NCBI RefSeq assembly: GCF_002210295.1
Contig: NZ_MWQH01000013.1
Coordinates: 1-40,525, forward strand
From: Fibrobacter sp. UWB5
GTDB lineage: Bacteria; Fibrobacterota; Fibrobacteria; Fibrobacterales; Fibrobacteraceae
Direction of reading: 5' to 3'
DNA: 40,525 nt
A model generated the notes under the pieces. That model was not told where the DNA came from. It saw only the letters and a list, made by a program, of their open reading frames with translations, and made no database searches. The translations under genes and the position numbers were made by a program. This document shows, piece after piece, positions 33,648-40,525 of the stretch. How positions within the stretch are numbered: the stretch's first letter is position 1; every line of letters starts with the position of its first letter.

Positions 33648-35648
33648 ATGGTTATGGGCCTGGGAAAATCTTTTGGTTTCGTGGCGCTATTGGGAGCGTC
33701 GCTTGGTGTTGCAACGTCCTTCGCGGCCGATTGGTACGCGAAGGACAATTTGCAGCCAGGGCATGACCCGAGCATGATCCGCTTTGAGGACGGCTACGCC
33801 CTCATGAGCACGAACAACAATCTGCAACTGTGGACATCGGAAGATGCCTACACTTGGCGCGACCACAAGTCGACCGTGAGCGCCATTCCGCAGTGGGCCT
33901 ATACCTACGCGCCCAAGACCGAGGGCATCTGGGCTCCGGACCTTTTCTACATGAACGGCGAATACCGCGTTTACTATTGCGTGTCGGAATTCGGCGTGCG
34001 CAATTCGGCTATCGGTTACCAGTCGACGACCTCGATTATGCCGGGAAGCACTGGCTATGGCTGGAAGGACCATGGCCATGTTTTCCATACGAAGCAGGGG
34101 ACAGATTCGTATAACGCCATCGACGCCGACGTGGTCAAGGATACCGAGGGCAATTACTGGATGGCTTTCGGTTCGTTCGGACTCGGCATTCAGTTGATCA
34201 AGCTGGACGCGACTACGGGCTACCAGGCGAGCGACGACAAGACGGTCTACAACATTGCCCGCCGTACGAGCAAGGAAAGCGGCGGCGCCGAAGAAGGCCC
34301 GAGCCTGATTGAGCATAATGGGCAGTACTTCTTGTTCACGGCGTGGGACAAGTGTTGCCAGCAGGGCGCAAATATCGAGCAGACTACCTACAAGACGGCT
34401 TACGGCCGCGCGGACAAGGTGACGGGCCCGTACAAGGACCGCGCCGGTTACAATATGGCGACGGGCGGCGGCACGATTCTTTTGGAACGCTACGGACGCT
34501 ATGTGGGCCCGGGCGGTGGCGAGGCCTTCCAGGACTTGAACCGTGTGCGCTTTGTGCATCACTACTATGATTTGAATGGCGACAAGTACAACCATATTCA
34601 TATTCGTGATGTCGTGTTTACCGAGGATAACTGGGCTGAGATGGGACAGCCCTTCCTCGGGCGTTATTTGAGTGCCGAAGTCGAACATGGTGCGCTGACG
34701 CGTGCGGTGTCGGGCGACCTTGCAATCACGCGGAGCAATACGGCCTCGAATGGGGAATATCTCGCTTACGTGAATACCGCAGGTTCCAAGATTCGCTTGC
34801 CGATGAACATTATGCAAGCGGGTAACTACCTGCTGCGTTACCGCTACGCTAACGGTGGCGATGCTGCCGCGGAGCACAAGGTGACGGTGAATGGCAAGTC
34901 GCAGACGGTGGCGCTCCCGCCGACAGGTTCTTGGGGCACGTTCCCCGAAAAGTCTGTGGTGATGGTGCCTGCGACACTCAAGCGCGGCGGCAATTTCATT
35001 GAGATTGAACCTTCGCCGAACGGCAACTTTGCGGAACTCGATCGCATCGATTTCTTGCGCGTGATTCGCGATACGATTCCGGCGAACGGCTTTGACAACG
35101 GCATCCGTGTGCGCCTCACGAAGGACGACGAGTTCGCCATCAAGGATGGCGGCTACGCGATTTTCGAGAACGTGGTGACGGATTCCATCGTGGCTACGGA
35201 AGTGGCTGTCGAGGTGAAGAGCCTTACGGGCGGCAAGCTCAGCATTCGTGACGGTAAGAAGGATGGGACCGTTCTTTCTGAATGCGAACTGGTGGCGGCC
35301 AACGAGAAATTTACGTCTAAGGGCTGGACGACGGTGAACTGCTCGAATCTTAAGAGCATTGGCGGCGTGAAGGACTTTTACCTGACAGCATCCGGCGTTT
35401 CGGGCGAAGCGATTGTGAAGAACATCGTGTTTGCGAGTTCATCGGGAGAAATCGTTTGCAATCAGGAACCGTGCGGTGACCCGATTTCTAGCTCCAGCGG
35501 CAAAGACATTACCTCGAGTTCTTCGGGTACGACCGCGATTGCCCCGCGTGCTGTACGCCACGATTCTCCGGCATCCGCCCGCAAGGGCTACCGCGACCTC
35601 AAGGGCCGTAGCTTTGACAAGCAAATCCCGTACCGGGTGATGTTCTAG
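33648..35648 (+). CDS. secreted GH43 endo-arabinanase-like enzyme
   Basis: The product is a 666-residue exported enzyme that probably cuts alpha-1,5-arabinan in pectin. The signal peptide ends at about residue 26 (SFA). A five-bladed GH43 domain runs to about 340: catalytic base Asp40 in GHDPSMI, the IWAPDLFYMNGEYRVYY blade, AIDADVVKD with the third acidic residue, and Glu in EEGPSLIEH as the likely acid. CC at WDKCCQ and GGGT are arabinanase hallmarks. The GPGH loop is changed to GPGG. A CBM6/35-like domain (~350-480), a second CBM6-like domain (~485-610), a short Ser linker and a basic C-terminal tail ending QIPYRVMF follow. That tail is shared with other Fibrobacter secreted glycanases. 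The next gene is a paralogue. Confidence 0.87.
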   Translation: MVMGLGKSFGFVALLGASLGVATSFAADWYAKDNLQPGHDPSMIRFEDGYALMSTNNNLQLWTSEDAYTWRDHKSTVSAIPQWAYTYAPKTEGIWAPDLFYMNGEYRVYYCVSEFGVRNSAIGYQSTTSIMPGSTGYGWKDHGHVFHTKQGTDSYNAIDADVVKDTEGNYWMAFGSFGLGIQLIKLDATTGYQASDDKTVYNIARRTSKESGGAEEGPSLIEHNGQYFLFTAWDKCCQQGANIEQTTYKTAYGRADKVTGPYKDRAGYNMATGGGTILLERYGRYVGPGGGEAFQDLNRVRFVHHYYDLNGDKYNHIHIRDVVFTEDNWAEMGQPFLGRYLSAEVEHGALTRAVSGDLAITRSNTASNGEYLAYVNTAGSKIRLPMNIMQAGNYLLRYRYANGGDAAAEHKVTVNGKSQTVALPPTGSWGTFPEKSVVMVPATLKRGGNFIEIEPSPNGNFAELDRIDFLRVIRDTIPANGFDNGIRVRLTKDDEFAIKDGGYAIFENVVTDSIVATEVAVEVKSLTGGKLSIRDGKKDGTVLSECELVAANEKFTSKGWTTVNCSNLKSIGGVKDFYLTASGVSGEAIVKNIVFASSSGEIVCNQEPCGDPISSSSGKDITSSSSGTTAIAPRAVRHDSPASARKGYRDLKGRSFDKQIPYRVMF

Positions 35649-35659
35649 TTCTGCTAGAA
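35643..35659 (+). other. hairpin between the tandem GH43 genes
   Basis: TTCTAG, a TTCTG loop and CTAGAA form a perfect 6-bp stem that includes the first gene's stop codon. It has no T-run, so it may protect the upstream mRNA end or be a processing site rather than a terminator. Confidence 0.35.
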
Positions 35660-35729
35660 AATGTTTGCTTGCAAGGTGAAACTTTTTAGTGTATTTTTGA
35701 TTTGTGGTGTATGGGTAAAGCGAGGAAAA

Positions 35730-37619
35730 ATGAATTTCGGGATTGGCAAGGCGTCTGTCGTAACGACTGCGGCAATACTTACTTTGGTTTGTTCGGCTTT
35801 TGCGGCCGATTGGTACGCGAAGGAGACGCGCTGGGCAGGGCATGACCCGGACATCATCCGTTACGAGGACGGCTATGCGCTCGCGACGACGGACAACCAC
35901 ATGCTGATGCAGTTTTCCGAGGATGCGCTGAACTGGAAGAACGGCGATCCCGCCATGCCGGAATTTTCGAAGTGGCTTTACAAGTACGCGCCGAATATGA
36001 TTGACATCTGGGCGCCGGACATTCATTACATTGGCGGGGAATACCGCATGTACTATTGCGGTTCCGAGATGGGCATCCGTTCATCGGGCATGGGGTTCAT
36101 GGCGAGCAAGGAAATCGACCCGACCAAGCCCGGCTACGGCTGGACGGACATGGGCGAGGTGATTCACACGGTCAAGAGCGATGCCTACAACGCGATTGAC
36201 GCGGCGGTGCTGAAGGACAACGATGGCAAGGTCTGGATGGCGTTCGGTTCGTGGGGCACGGGTATCCACATTCTGGAACTGAACGAAGAAACAGGCAAAG
36301 TGAAAGACGGTGCGAAGATGATCAACATCGCGAACCGCGGCGGTTCGGGCATCGAGGGCGCAAGCCTCATCGAGCACGACGGCTACTACTACCTGTTTAC
36401 GGCGTGGGATAACTGCTGCAAGAAGGGCGCTGACCTCGAGAATAATTCCTACAAGACGACGGTGGGGCGCTCCAACCGCATTGACGGCGGGTATGTGGAC
36501 CGCAGCGGCAAGGCGCTCCTGAATGGCGGCGGCACGATTCTGTTGAGCCGATACGGACGCTACTACGGGCCTGCGGGCGGCGAGGCGTTCCAGGACGTGA
36601 ACCGCCAGCGTTTTGTAAACCATTACTACGACAAGAATGACGGCGGAAATTCCTACATACAAGTTCGCGACATCGTCTATACCGATGACGGTTGGCCGGA
36701 ACTCGGGCAACCGTTCCTCGGGCGTTACCTGAGCGCCGAAGCGGAACAAGGCGCTTTGACTCATGTGGATATTTCAAGCAGCTCGATGGCCTCGAACGGA
36801 GAATTCTGCGCCTATATCAATTACGAAGACAGCAAGATTCGTTTGCCGATGATTATCCCGCAGGCGGGCGACTACCTGATTCGCTACCGCTATGACAATA
36901 ACTGGACCGAAGACGGCGCGAACGGCAGTTCCCACTTTGTGAGCATCAACGGCAAGAACCAGGAAGTGGATCTGCCGCTGACAGGCGCGTGGAGCGCGTT
37001 CCCCGAGAAGTCGGTGGTGTACATTCCCGCGAAACTTAAGCGCGGTTCGAATTTTATCGAGATTACGAAGGGCAAGCATTATGCGGAACTTGACAGGCTT
37101 GATTTCTTGCGCATCATTCGCGATACGATTCCGGCGAACGGCTTCGATAACGGTATCCGCGTGCGACTCACCGAGAAAGATGAGTTCGCCATCAAGGATG
37201 GCGGCTATGCAATTTTCGAGAACGTGATTACGGATTCCATTGCGGGCCCGGGCGTGCTTGTGCAGGTGAAGAACGGCGCAGGCGGCATACTGAACATCCG
37301 CAAGGATAGCAAGAAGGGCGACGTGATTTCCAAGTGCGAATTACCCTCGGCGGGTGATGCGAGCAAGTGGATTGACGTGCGCTGCTCCAACCTGCCGGAG
37401 CTCAAGGGCGTGCAGGACTTCTACCTGACCGCAGAAGGCCTCGGCGGCGAAACTCTCCTCGGTAACATCAAGTTCGACGAAGGCTTGAAGGATTCGACGA
37501 CAGCCATCCGTCGCATTGCACCGCGCAACAATATGCAGTTGCCTGCTCAAAACAAAAAATACCGCGACCTCAAGGGCCGTCGGTATAATAAGCAAATTCC
37601 GTATAGGGTGATGTTCTAG
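35730..37619 (+). CDS. secreted GH43 endo-arabinanase-like enzyme, tandem paralogue
   Basis: The product is a 629-residue paralogue of the preceding gene, with the same order of signal peptide (ends AFA), GH43 domain, CBM6-like, second CBM6-like domain and basic tail (QIPYRVMF), but no Ser linker. The catalytic base is Asp39 in GHDPDII; the pKa-modulating Asp lies in NAIDAAVLKD and the acid Glu in GIEGASLIEH. The arabinanase loops WDNCCKK and GGGT are kept, and GPGH is again changed, to GPAG. The start is set by GAGG 5 nt before ATG 35730 and by a normal signal peptide; an upstream in-frame ATG at 35661 would give an odd extension. It lies 81 nt after its paralogue and is likely co-transcribed. 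Its stop is 2 nt from the convergent gene's stop. Confidence 0.87.
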   Translation: MNFGIGKASVVTTAAILTLVCSAFAADWYAKETRWAGHDPDIIRYEDGYALATTDNHMLMQFSEDALNWKNGDPAMPEFSKWLYKYAPNMIDIWAPDIHYIGGEYRMYYCGSEMGIRSSGMGFMASKEIDPTKPGYGWTDMGEVIHTVKSDAYNAIDAAVLKDNDGKVWMAFGSWGTGIHILELNEETGKVKDGAKMINIANRGGSGIEGASLIEHDGYYYLFTAWDNCCKKGADLENNSYKTTVGRSNRIDGGYVDRSGKALLNGGGTILLSRYGRYYGPAGGEAFQDVNRQRFVNHYYDKNDGGNSYIQVRDIVYTDDGWPELGQPFLGRYLSAEAEQGALTHVDISSSSMASNGEFCAYINYEDSKIRLPMIIPQAGDYLIRYRYDNNWTEDGANGSSHFVSINGKNQEVDLPLTGAWSAFPEKSVVYIPAKLKRGSNFIEITKGKHYAELDRLDFLRIIRDTIPANGFDNGIRVRLTEKDEFAIKDGGYAIFENVITDSIAGPGVLVQVKNGAGGILNIRKDSKKGDVISKCELPSAGDASKWIDVRCSNLPELKGVQDFYLTAEGLGGETLLGNIKFDEGLKDSTTAIRRIAPRNNMQLPAQNKKYRDLKGRRYNKQIPYRVMF

Positions 37620-37621
37620 GG

Positions 37622-38587
37622 TTACTTCAGCCAGTCCTTGTACTTGATCCAGATGTGCAGCCAGATTCGGGCGACGGAATCAATGGCATCGCTAAAAATC
37701 ATGGTGCTGTACATCTCGAAATATTTGCCCCATTCGGTTTCCGTTTCGAATTCCTTCATGGATTTCGTGTTTTCAAAATTTTCGGGAATCAAGAAATACG
37801 AGAACAGGTAGGAATACTGCGAAACGACGCTCATGTAGTCCCACACGTTATTGTTCTTGCCTCCCCAGCCGTGCATGTACTTGCGGGATGCAATGTCGTT
37901 TTCCACGTTCGTGGTAAACGAAGATGCTGTCAGCGGTAGCGGGTATCCGTCAGGGTCGTAGAAGAATCGGTTGTTGTCCTTGTCGATTTTGTATGCCTTG
38001 CTGATTGCGTCTTCCCATTTCTTTTCAATTCCGCCGTGAATGCCCTTGCCGTCGGAATAGGGGCGGCAGTCGCAGTGCAGGGGCATGTGGCAGTCGGCAA
38101 TGTAGTGGCTCAAGATAAAGAATCGCATGGCGATGTGGTTGCCGGAGGTGGCGATGGGACAGCCCTTTTCTTCGCGGTTGAGCATCTTGAAATTGTCGAT
38201 GATGCTGTGCGAAATAGCTTCGCAGCGGTCTGCGCAGTTGCCACCTTCAATTGTGTAGGGTTTGCCCTTGAGCGGCGATTCCTTGGACATCTTGGTGTAA
38301 ATGCTATGGGTCGAAGGCAAACTGCCGAAGGTGTTGTAGGTGCCGTCTTCGGCGGGGCGGTATTTGACGATGTGGCTCGTTGCCATGTCCTTGAAAACAT
38401 CGTCGGGGTACCAGGCTCCCTTGATAACGAAGTCGCGGTAGTTCTTGAACCATTTGACTAGTGCCTTGGCTTCGGTGCGGACTTTATCGGTGACGCCTGT
38501 AATCACATTTTCGTCGGTGGTGGTGGCGATAATTTCCAAACGCTTGATTGCCATAAAGGCAATCCATGCATGAGAATATTTTTTCAC
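37622..38587 (-). CDS. phospholipase C / P1 nuclease-like protein
   Basis: The product is a 321-residue protein resembling the zinc-dependent phospholipase C / S1-P1 nuclease superfamily, a helical fold with a three-zinc site. Visible elements are SHAWIAFMAI at the N-terminus, GAWYPDD, NCADRCEAISHSIIDN and a central RFFILSHYIADCHMPLHC, whose HxxxDxHxPLH pattern is the zinc core. Secreted members keep a ligand Trp at the mature N-terminus, but here no signal peptide is seen, so the protein may be cytoplasmic or differ in metal use. The start is a GTG, supported by AAGGAG 8 nt upstream and a TATATT box at 38618-38613. No partner gene is apparent. Confidence 0.65.
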   Translation of the reverse strand: MKKYSHAWIAFMAIKRLEIIATTTDENVITGVTDKVRTEAKALVKWFKNYRDFVIKGAWYPDDVFKDMATSHIVKYRPAEDGTYNTFGSLPSTHSIYTKMSKESPLKGKPYTIEGGNCADRCEAISHSIIDNFKMLNREEKGCPIATSGNHIAMRFFILSHYIADCHMPLHCDCRPYSDGKGIHGGIEKKWEDAISKAYKIDKDNNRFFYDPDGYPLPLTASSFTTNVENDIASRKYMHGWGGKNNNVWDYMSVVSQYSYLFSYFLIPENFENTKSMKEFETETEWGKYFEMYSTMIFSDAIDSVARIWLHIWIKYKDWLK

Positions 38588-38612
38588 GCTGGTGTCTCCT
38601 TGTTTGCCTGCA

Positions 38613-38618
38613 AATATA
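38613..38618 (-). promoter_or_regulatory. -10 box of the PLC/P1-like gene
   Basis: TATATT on the minus strand, followed by a leader of about 19 nt with AAGGAG. It is divergent from thiS. Confidence 0.5.
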
Positions 38619-38714
38619 AGTTTTAATTGCGAATGTATGACAGAATATGTTGTATAAATTACAAAACAAATATATTGCCTACAAACGAGGCATGATGATG
38701 GATTGTTGTTTTTT

Positions 38715-38727
38715 TATATTTGTTCAC
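38715..38727 (+). promoter_or_regulatory. thiS leaderless promoter
   Basis: TATATT at 38715-38720 is followed by 7 nt (TGTTCAC) and ATG 38728. No TPP riboswitch or ribosome site fits between promoter and gene. Confidence 0.6.
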
Positions 38728-38922
38728 ATGCTTACGATTAATGGACAGAGTGTCGATGCCGCCGGAAAGACGGTTGCCGAGTACCTGGCAGAAACCGGGT
38801 TCAATACCGTACGCATCGCGGTCGAACGGAACGAAGAAATTGTGCCCAAGGCAAAGTATGCCGAAACGGTGCTGGCCGACGGCGACGTCGTCGAGGTTGT
38901 GAATTTTGTAGGCGGCGGGTGA
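38728..38922 (+). CDS. thiS: sulfur carrier protein ThiS
   Basis: ThiS is a 64-residue ubiquitin-like sulfur carrier. Its C-terminal Gly-Gly is adenylated by ThiF and then thiocarboxylated to give sulfur to ThiG. The sequence has the expected beta-grasp length, MLTINGQ at the start, VAVERNEEIVPK-like core (VRIAVERNEEIVPK) and the terminal FVGGG. A longer frame upstream is open to 38647 but would translate the promoter region, and TATATT plus 7 nt marks ATG 38728 as the start. Its stop TGA overlaps the thiF start (TGATG), so translation is coupled. Confidence 0.93.
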   Translation: MLTINGQSVDAAGKTVAEYLAETGFNTVRIAVERNEEIVPKAKYAETVLADGDVVEVVNFVGGG

Positions 38923-39587
38923 TGACTGCTAATCTTTCGCAGATGCGCGAACCTTCTCGCATACCTTCGCAGAACGAGATGCACGCTGCGCTTGAAAAGC
39001 GGCAGGGTGCAGAAGCCGTGCGAAAGTTGCAGGCGGCAACGGTTGCTGTTTGCGGTTTGGGCGGCCTCGGTTCGAATATCGCGATTTCTTTGGCTCGTGC
39101 CGGTGTCGGTAAACTCATTCTGATTGATTTTGACTGTGTCGATGTGACGAATTTGCATCGCCAGCAGTACAAGGCGTGCCAAGTGGGCAGGCCGAAGCCG
39201 GAAGCATTGCTTACAAACTTGAAAGAGATTGCGCCGTATACGGAATACGAAACGCATTTCGAGAAGGTGACCGCCGAAAATGCGGAGGCGCTGCTTGGCA
39301 AGGCCGACGTGATTTGCGAGGCGTTTGACAATGCCGAGGCCAAGGCGATGCTTGTGAACACGGTGCTTGAAAACATGCCCGAAAAGTTCCTGGTTGCTGC
39401 TTCTGGCATGGCGGGCTACGATAGCGGTAATTTGATTACGACCCGCAAGGTGACCAAACGCTTTTACGTTTGCGGTGACGGCAAAAGTGACGTGAATGAC
39501 GGAATCGGGCTCATTGCGCCCCGCGTGATGCTTTGCGCCGCTCACCAGGCCCTGACTGTGATTCGCCTGATTCTTGGAATGGAATAA
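38922..39587 (+). CDS. thiF: ThiS adenylyltransferase ThiF
   Basis: ThiF activates the ThiS C-terminus with ATP. The protein is about 221 residues, the short ThiF type ('family 2'), with the nucleotide-binding VCGLGGLGSNIA, DFDCVDVTNLHRQQY and a GLIAPRVMLCAAHQA end. Classical E. coli ThiF and MoeB carry two CxxC zinc pairs that are not seen here. A GTG at 38919 and an ATG at 38922 are both possible starts; the ATG, which overlaps the thiS stop by one base, is preferred. thiG follows after 33 nt with its own -10 box. Confidence 0.9.
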   Translation: MTANLSQMREPSRIPSQNEMHAALEKRQGAEAVRKLQAATVAVCGLGGLGSNIAISLARAGVGKLILIDFDCVDVTNLHRQQYKACQVGRPKPEALLTNLKEIAPYTEYETHFEKVTAENAEALLGKADVICEAFDNAEAKAMLVNTVLENMPEKFLVAASGMAGYDSGNLITTRKVTKRFYVCGDGKSDVNDGIGLIAPRVMLCAAHQALTVIRLILGME

Positions 39588-39590
39588 TTC

Positions 39591-39616
39591 TATATTTACC
39601 TTCGCAAAAAAGAAGG
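39591..39616 (+). promoter_or_regulatory. thiG internal promoter and ribosome site
   Basis: TATATT at 39591-39596 overlaps the last codons/stop region of thiF and precedes AGAAGG (39611-39616) and ATG 39621. thiG can thus be transcribed on its own as well as with thiSF. Confidence 0.5.
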
Positions 39617-39620
39617 CTAT

Positions 39621-40397
39621 ATGGCAGACAAGAAAGATACTCTCGTTATCGGTGGTCACGAATTCAATTCCCGCTTTATTCTAGGTTCCGGAAAGTATTC
39701 CCTCAAGCTGATTGAGGCTGCTGTGCGCGATGCCGGGGCACAGATTGTGACCCTCGCGGTGCGCCGTGCGAACACCAAGGACCATGAAAACATTCTGGAC
39801 TATATTCCGAAGGGTGTGACGCTGTTGCCGAATACGTCCGGCGCACGCAACGCCGCTGAAGCGGTGCGCATCGCGCGTCTTTCCCGCGAACTCGGCTGCG
39901 GTGATTTCGTCAAGATCGAAATCATGCGCGACACCAAATACCTTTTGCCCGACAACTACGAAACCATCAAGGCGACTGAAACCTTGGCGAAAGAAGGTCT
40001 CGTCGTGATGCCGTATATGTACCCGGATCTGAACGTGGCGCGCGACCTCGCGAACGCGGGTGCCGCAGCCGTGATGCCGCTGGCGTCTCCGATTGGCTCT
40101 AACAAGGGTCTTTCGACTCGCGAATTCATCCAGATTCTCATCGATGAAATCGACCTCCCGATTATCGTGGATGCAGGTATCGGCAAACCGTCCGAAGCTT
40201 GTGCCGCCATGGAAATGGGTGCTGCCGCGATTATGGCGAATACCGCTCTTGCTACCGCCGGCGACTTGCCCATGATGGCCCAGAGTTTCAAGCTCGCCAT
40301 CGAAGCGGGTCGCAAGGCGTACCTCGCTGGCCTTGGCCGTGTGCTGACCCGCGGTGCCTCTGCCTCTGACCCGCTGACGGGTTTCTTGAGAGATTAA
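39621..40397 (+). CDS. thiG: thiazole synthase ThiG
   Basis: ThiG forms thiazole phosphate from deoxyxylulose 5-phosphate, dehydroglycine (from ThiH) and sulfur (from ThiS). The 258-residue TIM-barrel protein has the usual length and the conserved [36 protein letters not shown], the Schiff-base Lys in FVKIEIMRD, then [25 protein letters not shown] and [12 protein letters not shown]. The set thiS-thiF-thiG with thiH elsewhere gives the complete anaerobic thiazole branch. Hairpins and a terminator follow. Confidence 0.95.
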   Translation: MADKKDTLVIGGHEFNSRFILGSGKYSLKLIEAAVRDAGAQIVTLAVRRANTKDHENILDYIPKGVTLLPNTSGARNAAEAVRIARLSRELGCGDFVKIEIMRDTKYLLPDNYETIKATETLAKEGLVVMPYMYPDLNVARDLANAGAAAVMPLASPIGSNKGLSTREFIQILIDEIDLPIIVDAGIGKPSEACAAMEMGAAAIMANTALATAGDLPMMAQSFKLAIEAGRKAYLAGLGRVLTRGASASDPLTGFLRD

Positions 40398-40408
40398 AAT
40401 CGGGGTTT

Positions 40409-40432
40409 TAGGGGCTTCGCCCCTAGGCGAAG
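40409..40432 (+). other. competing hairpins after thiG
   Basis: TAGGGGC-TTC-GCCCCTA (40409-40425) and CTTCGCC-CCTA-GGCGAAG (40415-40432) share bases, so only one can form at a time. They lie between the thiG stop and the terminator; function unknown. Confidence 0.4.
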
Positions 40433-40440
40433 GGGTAACG

Positions 40441-40473
40441 AAAAAAAGACGAGCTTTTCGCTCGTCCTTTTTG
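40441..40473 (+). terminator. terminator after thiG
   Basis: GACGAGC (40448-40454) and GCTCGTC (40460-40466) pair around TTTTC. A run of seven A precedes the stem and a T-run follows it, so it could also work on the opposite strand. Confidence 0.85.
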
Positions 40474-40483
40474 TAAGAACGAA

Positions 40484-40506
40484 AACCACCAGCTAGGCTG
40501 GTGGTT
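40484..40506. repeat. perfect 10-bp palindrome at window end
   Basis: AACCACCAGC (40484-40493), a TAG loop and GCTGGTGGTT (40497-40506). It resembles in form REP or IS200/IS605-type hairpins and the CCGCCGGC-TAT-GCCGGCGG hairpin at 57-75. No transposase is in view. Confidence 0.5.
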
Positions 40507-40525
40507 CTAAAGAAGCCTTCTGGCG

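Overview
The window comes from a Fibrobacter-like anaerobe of the gut or rumen. Two lipoproteins carry FISUMP repeats, the 'Fibrobacter succinogenes major paralogous' domain (WMAEN, CPxxWRLPT, FxAxPAG and SVRC motifs). Two secreted GH43 enzymes end in the same short basic tail seen on Fibrobacter glycanases, and one lipoprotein has a long Ser-rich linker. Coding density is high, most genes are chromosomal housekeeping or envelope genes, and I see no transposase, phage, CRISPR array, tRNA or rRNA.

Layout. 1-7.7 kb (minus strand): rpsO-pnp, a membrane HD-GYP protein, then ispG-serA. 7.8-13 kb: thiH, an orphan pseudopilin, a cation/proton antiporter, and an M23/LysM lipoprotein with a dus gene. 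13.2-20.1 kb (plus): glyS, then five envelope genes (two FISUMP lipoproteins, a small lipoprotein, two related helical-plus-barrel proteins) closed by a bidirectional terminator. 20.1-24.7 kb (minus): yhcC, apt and a purine permease, argH. 24.8-29.6 kb (plus): an outer-membrane barrel with a PCMD-type lipoprotein, then an amino-acid ABC importer made of a binding-protein/permease fusion and an ATPase. 29.6-31.4 kb (minus): yfcE and a third helical-plus-barrel protein. 31.4-37.6 kb (plus): a U32-like Cys-rich protein, mdh, and tandem secreted arabinanase-like GH43 enzymes. 37.6-40.5 kb: a PLC/P1-nuclease-like protein (minus), then thiS-thiF-thiG (plus).

How the genes work together. thiH, thiS, thiF and thiG together make the thiazole half of thiamine. 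apt and the permease form a purine salvage pair. The two GH43 enzymes probably cut arabinan in plant cell walls, and their promoter carries an unusual array of repeats. The FISUMP, PCMD, pseudopilin and barrel genes are likely surface or adhesion components.

Main observations. (1) At about ten genes a TATATT-type -10 box ends exactly 7 or 8 nt before the start codon, which implies leaderless mRNAs and fixes several starts. (2) The binding domain of the ABC importer appears circularly permuted: lobe 2 precedes lobe 1. (3) Two perfect 16-nt direct repeats 63 bp apart bracket an 8-bp inverted repeat upstream of a near-consensus promoter for the GH43 genes. (4) Four of five convergent gene pairs have stop codons overlapping or 2-3 nt apart, leaving no room for terminators. 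All calls come from reading the sequence; no database search was run.
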